From contig JAFUNS010000034.1 of assembly GCA_017472925.1 (NCBI GenBank), positions 62,001-126,000 of the forward strand: a stretch of DNA of 64,000 nucleotides, read 5' to 3'. Within the stretch, counting starts at the first letter, position 1. Every line of letters starts with the position of its first letter. This DNA comes from Bacteroides sp. (GTDB lineage Bacteria > Bacteroidota > Bacteroidia > Bacteroidales > Bacteroidaceae). Of the stretch, positions 33,700 to 43,374 are shown one piece after another. The position numbers and the translations under genes were made by a program. The notes below the pieces were generated by a model. That model was not told the DNA's origin. It made no database searches and saw only the letters and a list, made by a program, of their open reading frames with translations.

Positions 33700-36600
33700 A
33701 TGCAGATAAGCAAATTTATTATTGTTTTATTCCTTTTTTATATAGCTCCGTTGGATTTAGTCGCGGAGAATGTAACCCGAAAGTGGATAGAGAGATATAA
33801 TGTAACCTATCTTACCATAGACGAGGGGTTGCCTTATAATTCGGTAGAGGATATTGTAAAAGATAGCTATGGCTTTTTATGGATAGCCAGTAGTAGTGAA
33901 GGTATAACCCGATACGATGGCTATGAATACATATCGTTCAATATGGGTACAGAACGTGCCAAATTACGAAGTAACTTTATACACAAATTATGTGAGGACC
34001 GTTTTGGACGTTTATGGATAGCCAGTGAGGAAGGTATAGACATTATTGACTTGAAACATCTGGTCAATACGCAGATTCCGGATGCGACCAATCAATTTGC
34101 TTCGTTTTGTAATTTGCCGGTGAGTCATCTTTGGCTTAGTAGTGCAGGTAATCTTTGGATTTGTTCGGGAAACAAGCTTTTTAAAGTAACGTTCCAGACG
34201 GATGGTGGCATAGAGCATATTATACAAGTGTGCCAATTACCCGAAGGAAAAAGTATTCGAACCATTTGTGAAGTGGATGATTATTTGTGGCTGAATTACC
34301 AGGATGGTGTCTATCGGATCAAAGAATCTGTTTTGAAAGGGCAAGAACCTACTATTGTTTCTCAAACACTTCATTTACCGGGTGTAGAGATTAATGTGAT
34401 TAAAAAGAAGGAGGATGAAATTTGGATTGGTAGTGCTCAGGGACTTTTCCGCTATAATGTAAATACCGATCGTATCAGATATTACTCACACGATGGTCAA
34501 AATCCAAATACGTTGTCGCAGAATATGATAACGGATGTTGTAGTTACTGGCACTCATTCTCTTTTAGTCGCTACTTTCAAGGGACTGAATGTATACAATC
34601 CTTTGACCGATTCATTTGAACGTATCAATCTGGATAGTGGGGGAAATACACTGAACAGTGACTTTATTAATTGTTTGCTTTCTGATGGAGATATTATTTG
34701 GGCTGGTACGGCTATTGGTGGGGTAAACAAAATAGGGAAACGCACACTGAATCTTCGTAACTATTCCCATTCGAATGATCAGGCTGGAAGTATTTCACAC
34801 AATCCTATAAATGCTATTTACGAGGACAAGGCGGGGGGACTTTGGGTAGGTACGGTAGAAGGCGGACTTAATTATAAGTGCCCCGGTAGTGAAACCTTTT
34901 TGCACTATACCACGGATGCGCCGGCAAGATTGACGCATAATTCTGTCAGTTGTTTTACAGAGGACAACCGTAATCGTTTATGGATAGGTACATGGGGAGG
35001 AGGTTTTGGTTGGATAAATATGTCGGGGAATGACAAAACGTTCCATCATGTCAGTGATAATCGGTTTCCTGATGCTTCTTTAGGCTTTGTCGGTGCTATC
35101 TGTTATGATTCGCTAAACGATGTAATTTGGATTGGCACAAGTACTAACATCTATACTTATAACTTGAGAACCAATACCTTTTCAGAACCTTTCAGTGAAA
35201 GACTATTGGGAGGTATAGATGGGTGTACGGGGTATTACATCGAAAATGGTACGCATCTGTGGATAGGATTGACCAAAGGTCTTTGTCGTATTGATCTTCG
35301 TACATTGAATAAGGAGACACCAGTATATCAGCTTTGGAGTTATAAACTGGATAATCCCGAATCGAAATTGGTGGAGAGAATTACGTATATCATTCAGGGA
35401 AATGACGGTACTTTCTGGATAGGGAGTAACGGATATGGTTTTTATCGGGCTTCAAAGAAAAGCAACGGGGAATATACTTTCAAAGGATATACTACTGAAG
35501 ATGGCTTAATCAGCAATAGTGTACGTGGTTTGCAAGAAGACAGTGAAGGTCGTATTTGGATTACTACAACCAATGGTTTGTCTTGTTACGATCCGGAGAT
35601 GGATATCTTTCATAATTATACACGAAAGGACGGACTTCTTTCCAATCAGTATTATTGGAATGCCATAGGAAAATCAAGTAATGGGAACATTTATTTAGGT
35701 AGTATTGATGGGTTGACAGAAATATACCCGTCTATTGATATGGAAGAACAAGTAACTGTACCATTGGCGTTTACCCATTTACGTATAGCCGAGCAAGAAC
35801 AATTATTGGGTGAGGAACGTGTACAATTGCATGAAGAGGACAAATACCTTTCCATTGATTTTGCTGCCTTAGATTATAATGCTTCCGATTTTGCTGCCTA
35901 TTCCTATCGTTTGAAAGGGTTTGATGACAAATGGGTAAAAGTATTTGCCAACCAAAGAACAGCTACTTTTACCAATCTGAATGCCGGGAATTATATTTTT
36001 GAATTGCGCTATGCACCCGATGGACGTCAATGGCAGGAACAGACGGCTACATTAAATATATATGTAGCTCCTTATTACTATAAGACACCGTGGTTCATGG
36101 TATTGGCGCTTTTATTTCTTGTATTTTTGGTATATTGGATTGTGTCATGGCGCATACGGTCTATTCAGGAACAACGTCGTTTGTTACATATCAAGGTAGA
36201 AGAACGTACCCATGAACTGCAAGAGCAGAAAGAAGTGCTCGCTGCTCAAGCTGGAGAACTTTATAGCCAGAACGAGTTGTTGAAACAACAGAATGTGAAG
36301 ATCTTGAAACAACAGGAGCAGCTTATAGAAATGTCTAACAAGGTACAGGAACTGACGATAGACAAACTTGCTTTCTTTACCAATATCACTCATGAATTCC
36401 GAACACCTATTACCTTGATTATAGGTCCTATTGAACGTGCACTAAAACTTAGTTATAATCCACAAGTGATAGAACAATTGCATTTTGTGGAGCGGAATTC
36501 CAAGTATTTGCTTTCGTTGGTCAACCAATTGATGGATTTCCGTAAGATTGAATCGGGGAAAATGGAAATATCTCCGAATCCGGGTAACTTTAAGAAATTC

Positions 36601-37914
36601 TTGTCTGAATTCCTATTACCGTTTGAAGCGTATGCCAACGAACATCAGATGACACTGAAACTTCGCATTTCGTTGCCTGAACAAAACATGATGTATGACG
36701 AAAGTGCCATGCAGAAGGTCTTGACAAATTTAATGGGGAATGCCATTAAGTTCACTCCGCAGGGTGGACAAATAGCACTTTATGTTAAGGTAATACGCCG
36801 CCAGGACGAAGATTGGCTCTATCTTTGTGTACAGGACAATGGACCGGGTATTCCTGCGAATGATTTGGAAAGAATCTTTGGCCGTTTTTATCAGGTTAAA
36901 GGTCAGACTAATACTTCTGTTAGCGGACAGAGTGGTACAGGGATTGGATTGTATCTATGTCAACAGATTATAGAATTGCATAAGGGTAAGATTTATGCGC
37001 GGAATAACCATACCCAAGGTAGCTCTTTCCGAGTTTTGATTCCTTGGGTAAAGGCCGAAGCGATGGAAGACCTGGAAGTGAAAGATTTGAATGTAGAGGA
37101 AAATCAGGAAGTACCGTCACTTTCTATGGGGAACGGAAAACTGACGATACTTGTAGTGGAAGACAATTCGGATATGCGGAACTATATCCGTTCCATTCTT
37201 GAAGAGTATTATAATGTGGTAGAAGCTACTCAGGGGAAAGAAGCCCTGGATATGCTTTCTACTCACAACATCGATTTTATAGTCAGTGATTTGATGATGC
37301 CCGTTATGGATGGTATGGAACTGTCCAAGCGTGTAAAAGCCAATATCAATATTTCTCACATTCCATTCTTAATGCTGACGGCAAAGACCTCTAACGAGAC
37401 TCGTATTGAAAGTTTCCGTATTGGAGTTGATGAATATTTGTTGAAACCCTTTGATGATACCTTGTTGCTGGCACGTATAGCCAATATCTTGGAGAACCGT
37501 AAACGTTATCAGCAGAAGTTTACTTTCAATATGGATATCGAAGAACTGAATATTGATGAAGAATCGAGCGATAAGAAATTCCTGAATAAAGCGATGCAGA
37601 TTATTAAGGAAAACTATAAGGACTCTTATTACGAAGTAAGCGATTTTATTGAAGCTATGGGAGTAAGTAAAAGCCTTATGAATAAAAAAATGAAAAACCT
37701 GACGGGGCAATCGGCCGGACAATTTATCCGTAACTATCGTTTGAATATTGCCCGTGAGTTAATTTTGAAAAATAAAGTAACGCGCAACAAGAATATTTCT
37801 GAAATAGCCTATGAGGTAGGGTTCAACGATCCCAAGTATTTTACCCGCTGTTTTACCCGACATTTCAATCAGACTCCAAGTTCCATGATGGGATCATCGG
37901 AAGAGGATGAATAA
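33700..37914 (+). CDS. Hybrid two-component system sensor/regulator of the arabinan locus
   Basis: A 1404-residue single-chain sensor and regulator. Start at 33700 (MQISKFIIV) places the signal peptide first. The periplasmic part (about 30-780) has repeated propeller motifs such as LWIASSSEGITRYDGYEY, ending in a Y_Y_Y domain. A transmembrane helix lies near 810-830, then a coiled coil, HisKA with phospho-acceptor His898 (NITHEFRTP), HATPase (NLMGNAIKFTP), a receiver with Asp1197 (VSDLMMPVMDG) and an AraC-type DNA-binding domain at the end. Such proteins bind an oligosaccharide outside and switch on the adjacent susCD genes. Arabino-oligosaccharides are the inferred signal. A 22-bp repeat array lies just after the gene. 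Confidence 0.93.
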   Translation: MQISKFIIVLFLFYIAPLDLVAENVTRKWIERYNVTYLTIDEGLPYNSVEDIVKDSYGFLWIASSSEGITRYDGYEYISFNMGTERAKLRSNFIHKLCEDRFGRLWIASEEGIDIIDLKHLVNTQIPDATNQFASFCNLPVSHLWLSSAGNLWICSGNKLFKVTFQTDGGIEHIIQVCQLPEGKSIRTICEVDDYLWLNYQDGVYRIKESVLKGQEPTIVSQTLHLPGVEINVIKKKEDEIWIGSAQGLFRYNVNTDRIRYYSHDGQNPNTLSQNMITDVVVTGTHSLLVATFKGLNVYNPLTDSFERINLDSGGNTLNSDFINCLLSDGDIIWAGTAIGGVNKIGKRTLNLRNYSHSNDQAGSISHNPINAIYEDKAGGLWVGTVEGGLNYKCPGSETFLHYTTDAPARLTHNSVSCFTEDNRNRLWIGTWGGGFGWINMSGNDKTFHHVSDNRFPDASLGFVGAICYDSLNDVIWIGTSTNIYTYNLRTNTFSEPFSERLLGGIDGCTGYYIENGTHLWIGLTKGLCRIDLRTLNKETPVYQLWSYKLDNPESKLVERITYIIQGNDGTFWIGSNGYGFYRASKKSNGEYTFKGYTTEDGLISNSVRGLQEDSEGRIWITTTNGLSCYDPEMDIFHNYTRKDGLLSNQYYWNAIGKSSNGNIYLGSIDGLTEIYPSIDMEEQVTVPLAFTHLRIAEQEQLLGEERVQLHEEDKYLSIDFAALDYNASDFAAYSYRLKGFDDKWVKVFANQRTATFTNLNAGNYIFELRYAPDGRQWQEQTATLNIYVAPYYYKTPWFMVLALLFLVFLVYWIVSWRIRSIQEQRRLLHIKVEERTHELQEQKEVLAAQAGELYSQNELLKQQNVKILKQQEQLIEMSNKVQELTIDKLAFFTNITHEFRTPITLIIGPIERALKLSYNPQVIEQLHFVERNSKYLLSLVNQLMDFRKIESGKMEISPNPGNFKKFLSEFLLPFEAYANEHQMTLKLRISLPEQNMMYDESAMQKVLTNLMGNAIKFTPQGGQIALYVKVIRRQDEDWLYLCVQDNGPGIPANDLERIFGRFYQVKGQTNTSVSGQSGTGIGLYLCQQIIELHKGKIYARNNHTQGSSFRVLIPWVKAEAMEDLEVKDLNVEENQEVPSLSMGNGKLTILVVEDNSDMRNYIRSILEEYYNVVEATQGKEALDMLSTHNIDFIVSDLMMPVMDGMELSKRVKANINISHIPFLMLTAKTSNETRIESFRIGVDEYLLKPFDDTLLLARIANILENRKRYQQKFTFNMDIEELNIDEESSDKKFLNKAMQIIKENYKDSYYEVSDFIEAMGVSKSLMNKKMKNLTGQSAGQFIRNYRLNIARELILKNKVTRNKNISEIAYEVGFNDPKYFTRCFTRHFNQTPSSMMGSSEEDE

Positions 37915-37969
37915 GCAGAAAATGCGATGAAATGGGCGATTTTTGACTATATTGAGCTGTCATGACATA

Positions 37970-38009
37970 CGAGAGTAGTCTCATTTATCCCCGAGACTAC
38001 TCTCGTTTT
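37970..38009 (+). terminator. Terminator hairpin after the hybrid regulator
   Basis: CGAGAGTAGTCTC (37970-37982) pairs perfectly with GAGACTACTCTCG (37993-38005) over a 10-nt loop and is followed by TTTT. The arms are also the first two units of a repeat array. Confidence 0.7.
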
Positions 38010-38104
38010 ATAATGAAACTACTTGTATACCCCCTATAAGACTACTTACGTATGATAACGAGACTACTCTCGGCGTTTGATGAAAGTACTCTCACTTTTT
38101 ATCC
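37971..38104. repeat. Six-unit 22-bp array between the hybrid regulator and susC
   Basis: Nine-base cores at 37971 (GAGAGTAGT), 37993 (GAGACTACT), 38015 (GAAACTACT), 38038 (AAGACTACT), 38060 (GAGACTACT) and 38082 (GAAAGTACT) are spaced 22, 22, 23, 22 and 22 bases. The 421-bp gap 37915-38335 holds this array, the terminator, and the susC promoter and leader. Confidence 0.8.
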
Positions 38105-38148
38105 ACGTTAAGTGTTTTTTTGTCCACTTTATATTTGATGACACTTTT

Positions 38149-38156
38149 TAAATTTG
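38149..38156 (+). promoter_or_regulatory. -7 box of the susC operon
   Basis: TAAATTTG fits TAnnTTTG and lies about 45 bp after the repeat array, giving a leader of about 175 bases before susC. Confidence 0.45.
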
Positions 38157-38335
38157 CATCATTGATAATTGCATTTATTAACAATAAACCTATGAATCTG
38201 TATTATGAAGACTAAAGAAAAATACTTCATGTCGCAATGATTATTTCCCATTGCCATCTTTTCCGTCCATGTTGGACATATAATCCAGCTAACAATTAAT
38301 AACTATATTAAATTCCAAATCTAAAATCAATTACA

Positions 38336-41300
38336 ATGAGAAAACATGTATTATTCTCTGCAATGCTATTTTGGGGGGCAATGGCAGGTTTTACTGTCTG
38401 CCCTACTCCTGCAATGGCAGTTGTACAACAGCAACAGACCATTAAGGTCAGTGGCCAAGTTGTAGATCAGAATGGAGAGCCACTCATTGGTGCAACCATC
38501 CGGTTGAAGAATGCCGAAGGCGGTGTTGTTACTGACTTAGACGGTAATTTTTCAATGGATGTTCCGGCCAATGCCACTCTCGTAGTGAGTTATGTAGGTT
38601 ACAAGGACCGTGAAATTGCAGTTCGTGGTCGTGCTGTCTTGAATCAGATTCAATTGGAATCTGATGTTCAGATGCTTGACCAAGTAGTAGTTGTTGGTTA
38701 TGGTGTACAGAAGAAGGCAGACTTGACCGGTTCTGTAGCTGTAGTTAATACCGATGAACTTAAAAGAGTTTCTAATTCCAATATCTCTACCATGTTGGAA
38801 GGTAAAGTAGCTGGTGTGCAGATTACTTCCGACGGTCAGCCGGGTGCCGACCCAACCGTACGTATCCGTGGTATCGGTTCATTTGGTAGTACCGCACCTT
38901 TGTATGTTGTTGATGGTGTTCCTATGGGTACCACTATCCGTGACTTCTCTCCGAATGATATCGAAACCATTCAAGTGTTGAAAGATGCTTCGGCAGGTGC
39001 TATTTATGGTTCTCGTGCAGCTAACGGTGTGGTTATTATTACTACTAAGAATGGTCAGAAAGACCAGCCTTTGAAGGTAGATTATAAAGGCTATTTGGGT
39101 GTAGACCGTATCAGCAAAGGTGTATACGATGTAATGGATGCTAACCAATATAGTACATATTTGGGTCAGGCTTGTACCAACTCAGGTACACCGTTGCCTG
39201 GTGGATACAGTTTGGTAAGTGGTTCAGCCAATCAATATCAGTTTATGGACAATACCAATACCGATTGGTTCAATGAAGTGTTCAAGACTGGTATCCGTCA
39301 AAACCATAACGTAAATTTCAGTGGTGGTAGCGCCAATAGTACTTATAATATAGGTTTGGACTATTTCGACCAAAGAGGTACTCTTGAAGGTGCAGGTCCT
39401 AACTACGAACGTTATACAGCCCGTGTAAACAACACAATGGATGCCAAGTTCATCAAATTCCGTACCAGCCTTGTTTATTCACACTCGAATCAGGACGGTA
39501 TGGGTTTGTCAAACGCATCAGAATATGTACAAGGTCTTTATGGTGATGTTACCAATGTACTTCGCGGCACCTTGTTAATGCAGCCTACCATCAAGGCATA
39601 CGATCCTTCTACATGGGTACTCGATGATAAGGTAGGTTCAGCCAGCAGCTTTAACTACGATGCGTATGGTTTTGGTGTTTATTATGATACTATTCATGGT
39701 GATATTTCCGCTTCCAACCCATTGTTGGTTAATACTCTGTTGACTCGTAATACCATCGTTGACCGTTTTGTAGGTTCTGGTTCTGCTGATGTAGACCTTT
39801 TGGGAATGTTGGGTATCAAGAGCAAGAATCACAAGTTGATTTACAAGTTGAACTTGTCATATAGCAAGACTATGGCTAAGGACAAGACTTGGATTCCTGC
39901 ATGGATTCAGAGTAACCGTGTATATTTGGACAAGAGTAATGAAAGACTGACTATCAACAACCGTACTTATACCGATGCGTTGATTGAAAATACATTGACA
40001 TACGACGGTACTATGGGTAAGCACCATGTAAACCTTTTGGTTGGTCAGACTTATCAGGAAGAAAATACTCAGACCAATTCCGGTTGGGGCCTTAACTTCT
40101 CTGAACCTTATTTCTTGCAACTTCAGAATGCAAACGATACTTATTCGGATTCTTGGGAATACAAACATGCATTGGCATCTTACATTGCTCGTTTGAATTA
40201 TGATTTCGATGGCAAATATTTGATTTCTGCTGTTGTACGTCGTGACGGTAGTTCTCGTTTGACAAAGGATATCCGTTGGGAAACTTTCCCATCCGTTTCT
40301 TTGGGCTGGCGTTTTGATAAGGAAAACTTCTTCCCATTCAATCGTGATGTAGTCAATATGTTCAAGGTTCGCGGTAGTTACGGTATCTTGGGTAACGAAA
40401 ACATCGGTGAATATATGTACCAAGCTACTTTAGCTCGTAACAATATGACCTATAGTTTCGGTAACAATGTAGTGACCGGTTCGGCTGTTTCTACTTTCGT
40501 GAATGAAAAAATAGCATGGGAAAAGAAGAAAACTGCTAACGTGGGTATCGATTTGGCATTCTTGAATAATCGTATTGAATTTACTGCTGAATGGTATAAG
40601 AATACTTCAGAAGATTTGCTTTATAGTGTTCCTGTTCCTGCCAGTGCCGGTGTGGCCAATACATCTGTTACTATGAATGCCGCTTCTATGGAAAACAGCG
40701 GTTTCGAATTCTCTTTGACTTATCGCAATAGCGATCACCCGTTGAAGCATCAAATCAGTGCTAATGTTAGTACATTGAAGAACAAGGTTACTTCTCTTGG
40801 TTTCGGTACAGAAAAATACATTACAGGTGCATATGCTACTTATGTTGGTGAAGAAATTGGTCAGTTCTATGGTTGGGTTTACGAAGGTATTGCCCGTACA
40901 CAAGCCGATTTGGACAACCATCCAACTCAGGAAGGTGCCAATGTAGGTGACTGTCTCTATAAGGATATCAACGATGACGGTATTGTGAATGGTGATGACC
41001 AAACCGTACTTGGCAGCGGTTTGCCAAAGATTAACTTCGGTTTGAGCGCACACCTGGAATACAAGAACTTTGACTTGAGCATTTCTACATTCGGAGCTTT
41101 GGATTATCATGTAGCAGACGACATCTATAACAGCTTGAACTCTTGCTATGGTTATGGTAACAAAGATGTGGCCATGTTGAATGCTAATCAATGGGATGGC
41201 GATACTTACATTTCAAATATTCCACGTACTTATGCAGCCAATAATGCAACTTTGGCTTGGAACGACCTCTTCAGCAGCCGTAAGATCCAGAATGCAGCTT

Positions 41301-41527
41301 ATTGGAAGATTGCCAACATTGAATTGGGTTATAACTTCCCAGACCAATGGTTCCGTGGTTATGTGAACAATGTACGCCTTTATGTTTCAGCTCAGAACCT
41401 TCATACCTTTACAGGATATAAGGGTTACAATGTGGACTATGCCGGTGGTACATTTACTCCGGGATATAACTTCTGTTCATTCCCAAGTGCACAGAGCTTC
41501 ATGTGTGGTGTACTCTTCTCATTCTAA
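38336..41527 (+). CDS. SusC/RagA family TonB-dependent outer-membrane transporter
   Basis: A 1063-residue outer-membrane protein. After the signal peptide (to about residue 30) come a carboxypeptidase-regulatory-like domain (KVSGQVVDQNGEPLIGATI), the TonB box region (DQVVVVGYGVQKKADLTGSV), the plug domain (VRIRGIGSFGSTAPLYVVDG, LKDASAGAIYGSRAANGVV) and a 22-strand barrel ending in aromatic CGVLFSF. It imports oligosaccharides with the SusD partner encoded next. Enzyme content of the operon suggests arabino-oligosaccharides. Confidence 0.96.
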   Translation: MRKHVLFSAMLFWGAMAGFTVCPTPAMAVVQQQQTIKVSGQVVDQNGEPLIGATIRLKNAEGGVVTDLDGNFSMDVPANATLVVSYVGYKDREIAVRGRAVLNQIQLESDVQMLDQVVVVGYGVQKKADLTGSVAVVNTDELKRVSNSNISTMLEGKVAGVQITSDGQPGADPTVRIRGIGSFGSTAPLYVVDGVPMGTTIRDFSPNDIETIQVLKDASAGAIYGSRAANGVVIITTKNGQKDQPLKVDYKGYLGVDRISKGVYDVMDANQYSTYLGQACTNSGTPLPGGYSLVSGSANQYQFMDNTNTDWFNEVFKTGIRQNHNVNFSGGSANSTYNIGLDYFDQRGTLEGAGPNYERYTARVNNTMDAKFIKFRTSLVYSHSNQDGMGLSNASEYVQGLYGDVTNVLRGTLLMQPTIKAYDPSTWVLDDKVGSASSFNYDAYGFGVYYDTIHGDISASNPLLVNTLLTRNTIVDRFVGSGSADVDLLGMLGIKSKNHKLIYKLNLSYSKTMAKDKTWIPAWIQSNRVYLDKSNERLTINNRTYTDALIENTLTYDGTMGKHHVNLLVGQTYQEENTQTNSGWGLNFSEPYFLQLQNANDTYSDSWEYKHALASYIARLNYDFDGKYLISAVVRRDGSSRLTKDIRWETFPSVSLGWRFDKENFFPFNRDVVNMFKVRGSYGILGNENIGEYMYQATLARNNMTYSFGNNVVTGSAVSTFVNEKIAWEKKKTANVGIDLAFLNNRIEFTAEWYKNTSEDLLYSVPVPASAGVANTSVTMNAASMENSGFEFSLTYRNSDHPLKHQISANVSTLKNKVTSLGFGTEKYITGAYATYVGEEIGQFYGWVYEGIARTQADLDNHPTQEGANVGDCLYKDINDDGIVNGDDQTVLGSGLPKINFGLSAHLEYKNFDLSISTFGALDYHVADDIYNSLNSCYGYGNKDVAMLNANQWDGDTYISNIPRTYAANNATLAWNDLFSSRKIQNAAYWKIANIELGYNFPDQWFRGYVNNVRLYVSAQNLHTFTGYKGYNVDYAGGTFTPGYNFCSFPSAQSFMCGVLFSF

Positions 41528-41566
41528 GAGTTCGTAAGTATACATATATATAAATAAGAATAGAAT

Positions 41567-43348
41567 ATGAAACTATATAAATTTTCTTTCGCCCTTTTAT
41601 TGGGCCTCGGCACGATGATGATGTCGTCGTGTGAAGGTAAGCTGGATTTGACTAACCCCAACCAGCAGACAACCGGTACCTTCGGATTGACTACCGATGA
41701 GTTGGAAGAAACTGTTATTGCAGCTTACAACCACCTCCGTATGGAAGGAAGTTATGCCCGTGTAGGTTATAACATTGATGTTTGTCGTGGTGATGAAGTT
41801 TGGAACTCTTCACAGGTATGGTACATGCCTTTCGACGATTTGAACGAACCTATCACCGATGAAATCGGACAATGGTCTTGGCGCGAATGGTATTATACCA
41901 TTAATGTATGTAACTATATCCTTTCACGTTGTGGTGAAGAGGATGCACAACTCTCTACTCAGATGCAGCGTATTAAGGGACAAGCCCTTTTCATCCGTGG
42001 TTTGTCTTATTATAATCTGGCTATGCTTTACCAGAATCCTCCATTAATTACTGATTATAGCCAATATTCTTCATTGGATGGTCTTTATTGTTCAAATGGC
42101 GCTGTTGAAGATCCTAACGCTCAGTTTGATTTGGTGCTTGACCAAGTTGAAGCAGACTTAACAGGTGCCATGGCATTGCTCCCCAGTCGTGATGCTGGTG
42201 GTGAATGGGCTAAAGGTCGTGCAACTTGTGGCTCTGCAGCCGGATACTATGCCCGCGTTTTGATGCAACGTCACAAATACAGCGATGCTCTCCAAGTATT
42301 GAAGGATATCATTGGTAAGAAGTATGGTTCTTATAAGTTGATGGCCAACTATGGTGACAACTTCCGTGAAGGTGCTGCTTACGAAAACAATGATGAAAGC
42401 TTGTTCGAAGTACAATTCCTGGATTATGGTACTCAAGGTACTGACGATGAATGGACACCAGTTAATACCAGTCCGAATGCAACACAAGGTCATGCTATTG
42501 AAAGTAACTTCGGTCCTGGTGATTGTGGTGGATGGGCTGACCTCTCGGCTTCACCTTGGCTTTACAACTTGTTCAAAGCCGAACGCACTACAAGTGGAAG
42601 CCTTGACCCACGTCTCTATTGGACTATCGGTACTTACGAATCAGAATGGGATGGCTTTGAATATGGTAATGTAGCATATACTCAACCGATGACTGCTGAC
42701 GCATTTGTTGTAACCAACAATGGTTATGGTGGTCTTCCTATCGCTAAGTGGACTAACTTTCGTACAGGTCTTTATGACAAGGTTGTAACCGGTTTGAAAT
42801 GTGGCATCAACCTTCGTATGATGCGTTATTCGGATGTATTGCTTCGTGCTGCTGAGTGCGAAAATGAAGTGAACGGTCCTACACAACAAGCTATCGATTG
42901 GATTAACGAAGTTCGTAGCCGTGCTGGTTTGGCTGGTTTGCAACTTGCTAACTTCAACTCTAAAGACAAATTGTTCGAACAAATTGCCAATGTAGAACGT
43001 CCAAAAGAATTTGGTTGTGAATTTGGCCGTGGATGGGACCTCATCCGTTGGGGATTCTTCTATAGCGCAGACCGTTTGCAACAATTGAAGGATCACGGTT
43101 CATTCAATTTCTGGACCAAGACAGGTACTTACGACTATACTCCTAAGGATGCAGTGGACTATGCTACTTGTAGCAAGAGTAGCTATGATTCATGGATAAC
43201 CGGTCATGAATTCCTGCCTATCTATCAAGGTACTTTGAACGATAATCCTAACTTGGTAGGTAATTCTGCCAACTATAGTACAAGCAATGCTAACTATTTT
43301 GCAGCTAAGGGTTGGACTATTCATCCGGTAGTCGATTTGAATAATTAA
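41567..43348 (+). CDS. SusD/RagB family glycan-binding lipoprotein
   Basis: A 593-residue lipoprotein with lipobox MMSSC (Cys about 22) followed by an acidic residue, a signal for surface display. The TPR-rich SusD fold shows in IKGQALFIRGLSYYNLAMLY near residue 135 and the C-terminal RPKEFGCEFGRGWDLIRWG. It forms the lid on the SusC barrel and captures glycan. Spacing to susC is 39 bases. Confidence 0.95.
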   Translation: MKLYKFSFALLLGLGTMMMSSCEGKLDLTNPNQQTTGTFGLTTDELEETVIAAYNHLRMEGSYARVGYNIDVCRGDEVWNSSQVWYMPFDDLNEPITDEIGQWSWREWYYTINVCNYILSRCGEEDAQLSTQMQRIKGQALFIRGLSYYNLAMLYQNPPLITDYSQYSSLDGLYCSNGAVEDPNAQFDLVLDQVEADLTGAMALLPSRDAGGEWAKGRATCGSAAGYYARVLMQRHKYSDALQVLKDIIGKKYGSYKLMANYGDNFREGAAYENNDESLFEVQFLDYGTQGTDDEWTPVNTSPNATQGHAIESNFGPGDCGGWADLSASPWLYNLFKAERTTSGSLDPRLYWTIGTYESEWDGFEYGNVAYTQPMTADAFVVTNNGYGGLPIAKWTNFRTGLYDKVVTGLKCGINLRMMRYSDVLLRAAECENEVNGPTQQAIDWINEVRSRAGLAGLQLANFNSKDKLFEQIANVERPKEFGCEFGRGWDLIRWGFFYSADRLQQLKDHGSFNFWTKTGTYDYTPKDAVDYATCSKSSYDSWITGHEFLPIYQGTLNDNPNLVGNSANYSTSNANYFAAKGWTIHPVVDLNN

Positions 43349-43374
43349 AAACAAACCTATTAAATCAAAAGATT

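Noticed and set aside
37970-38005. Simple terminator as the whole explanation of the repeats after the regulator
   Set aside because: The hairpin accounts for two units only; four further units continue in phase up to 38104.
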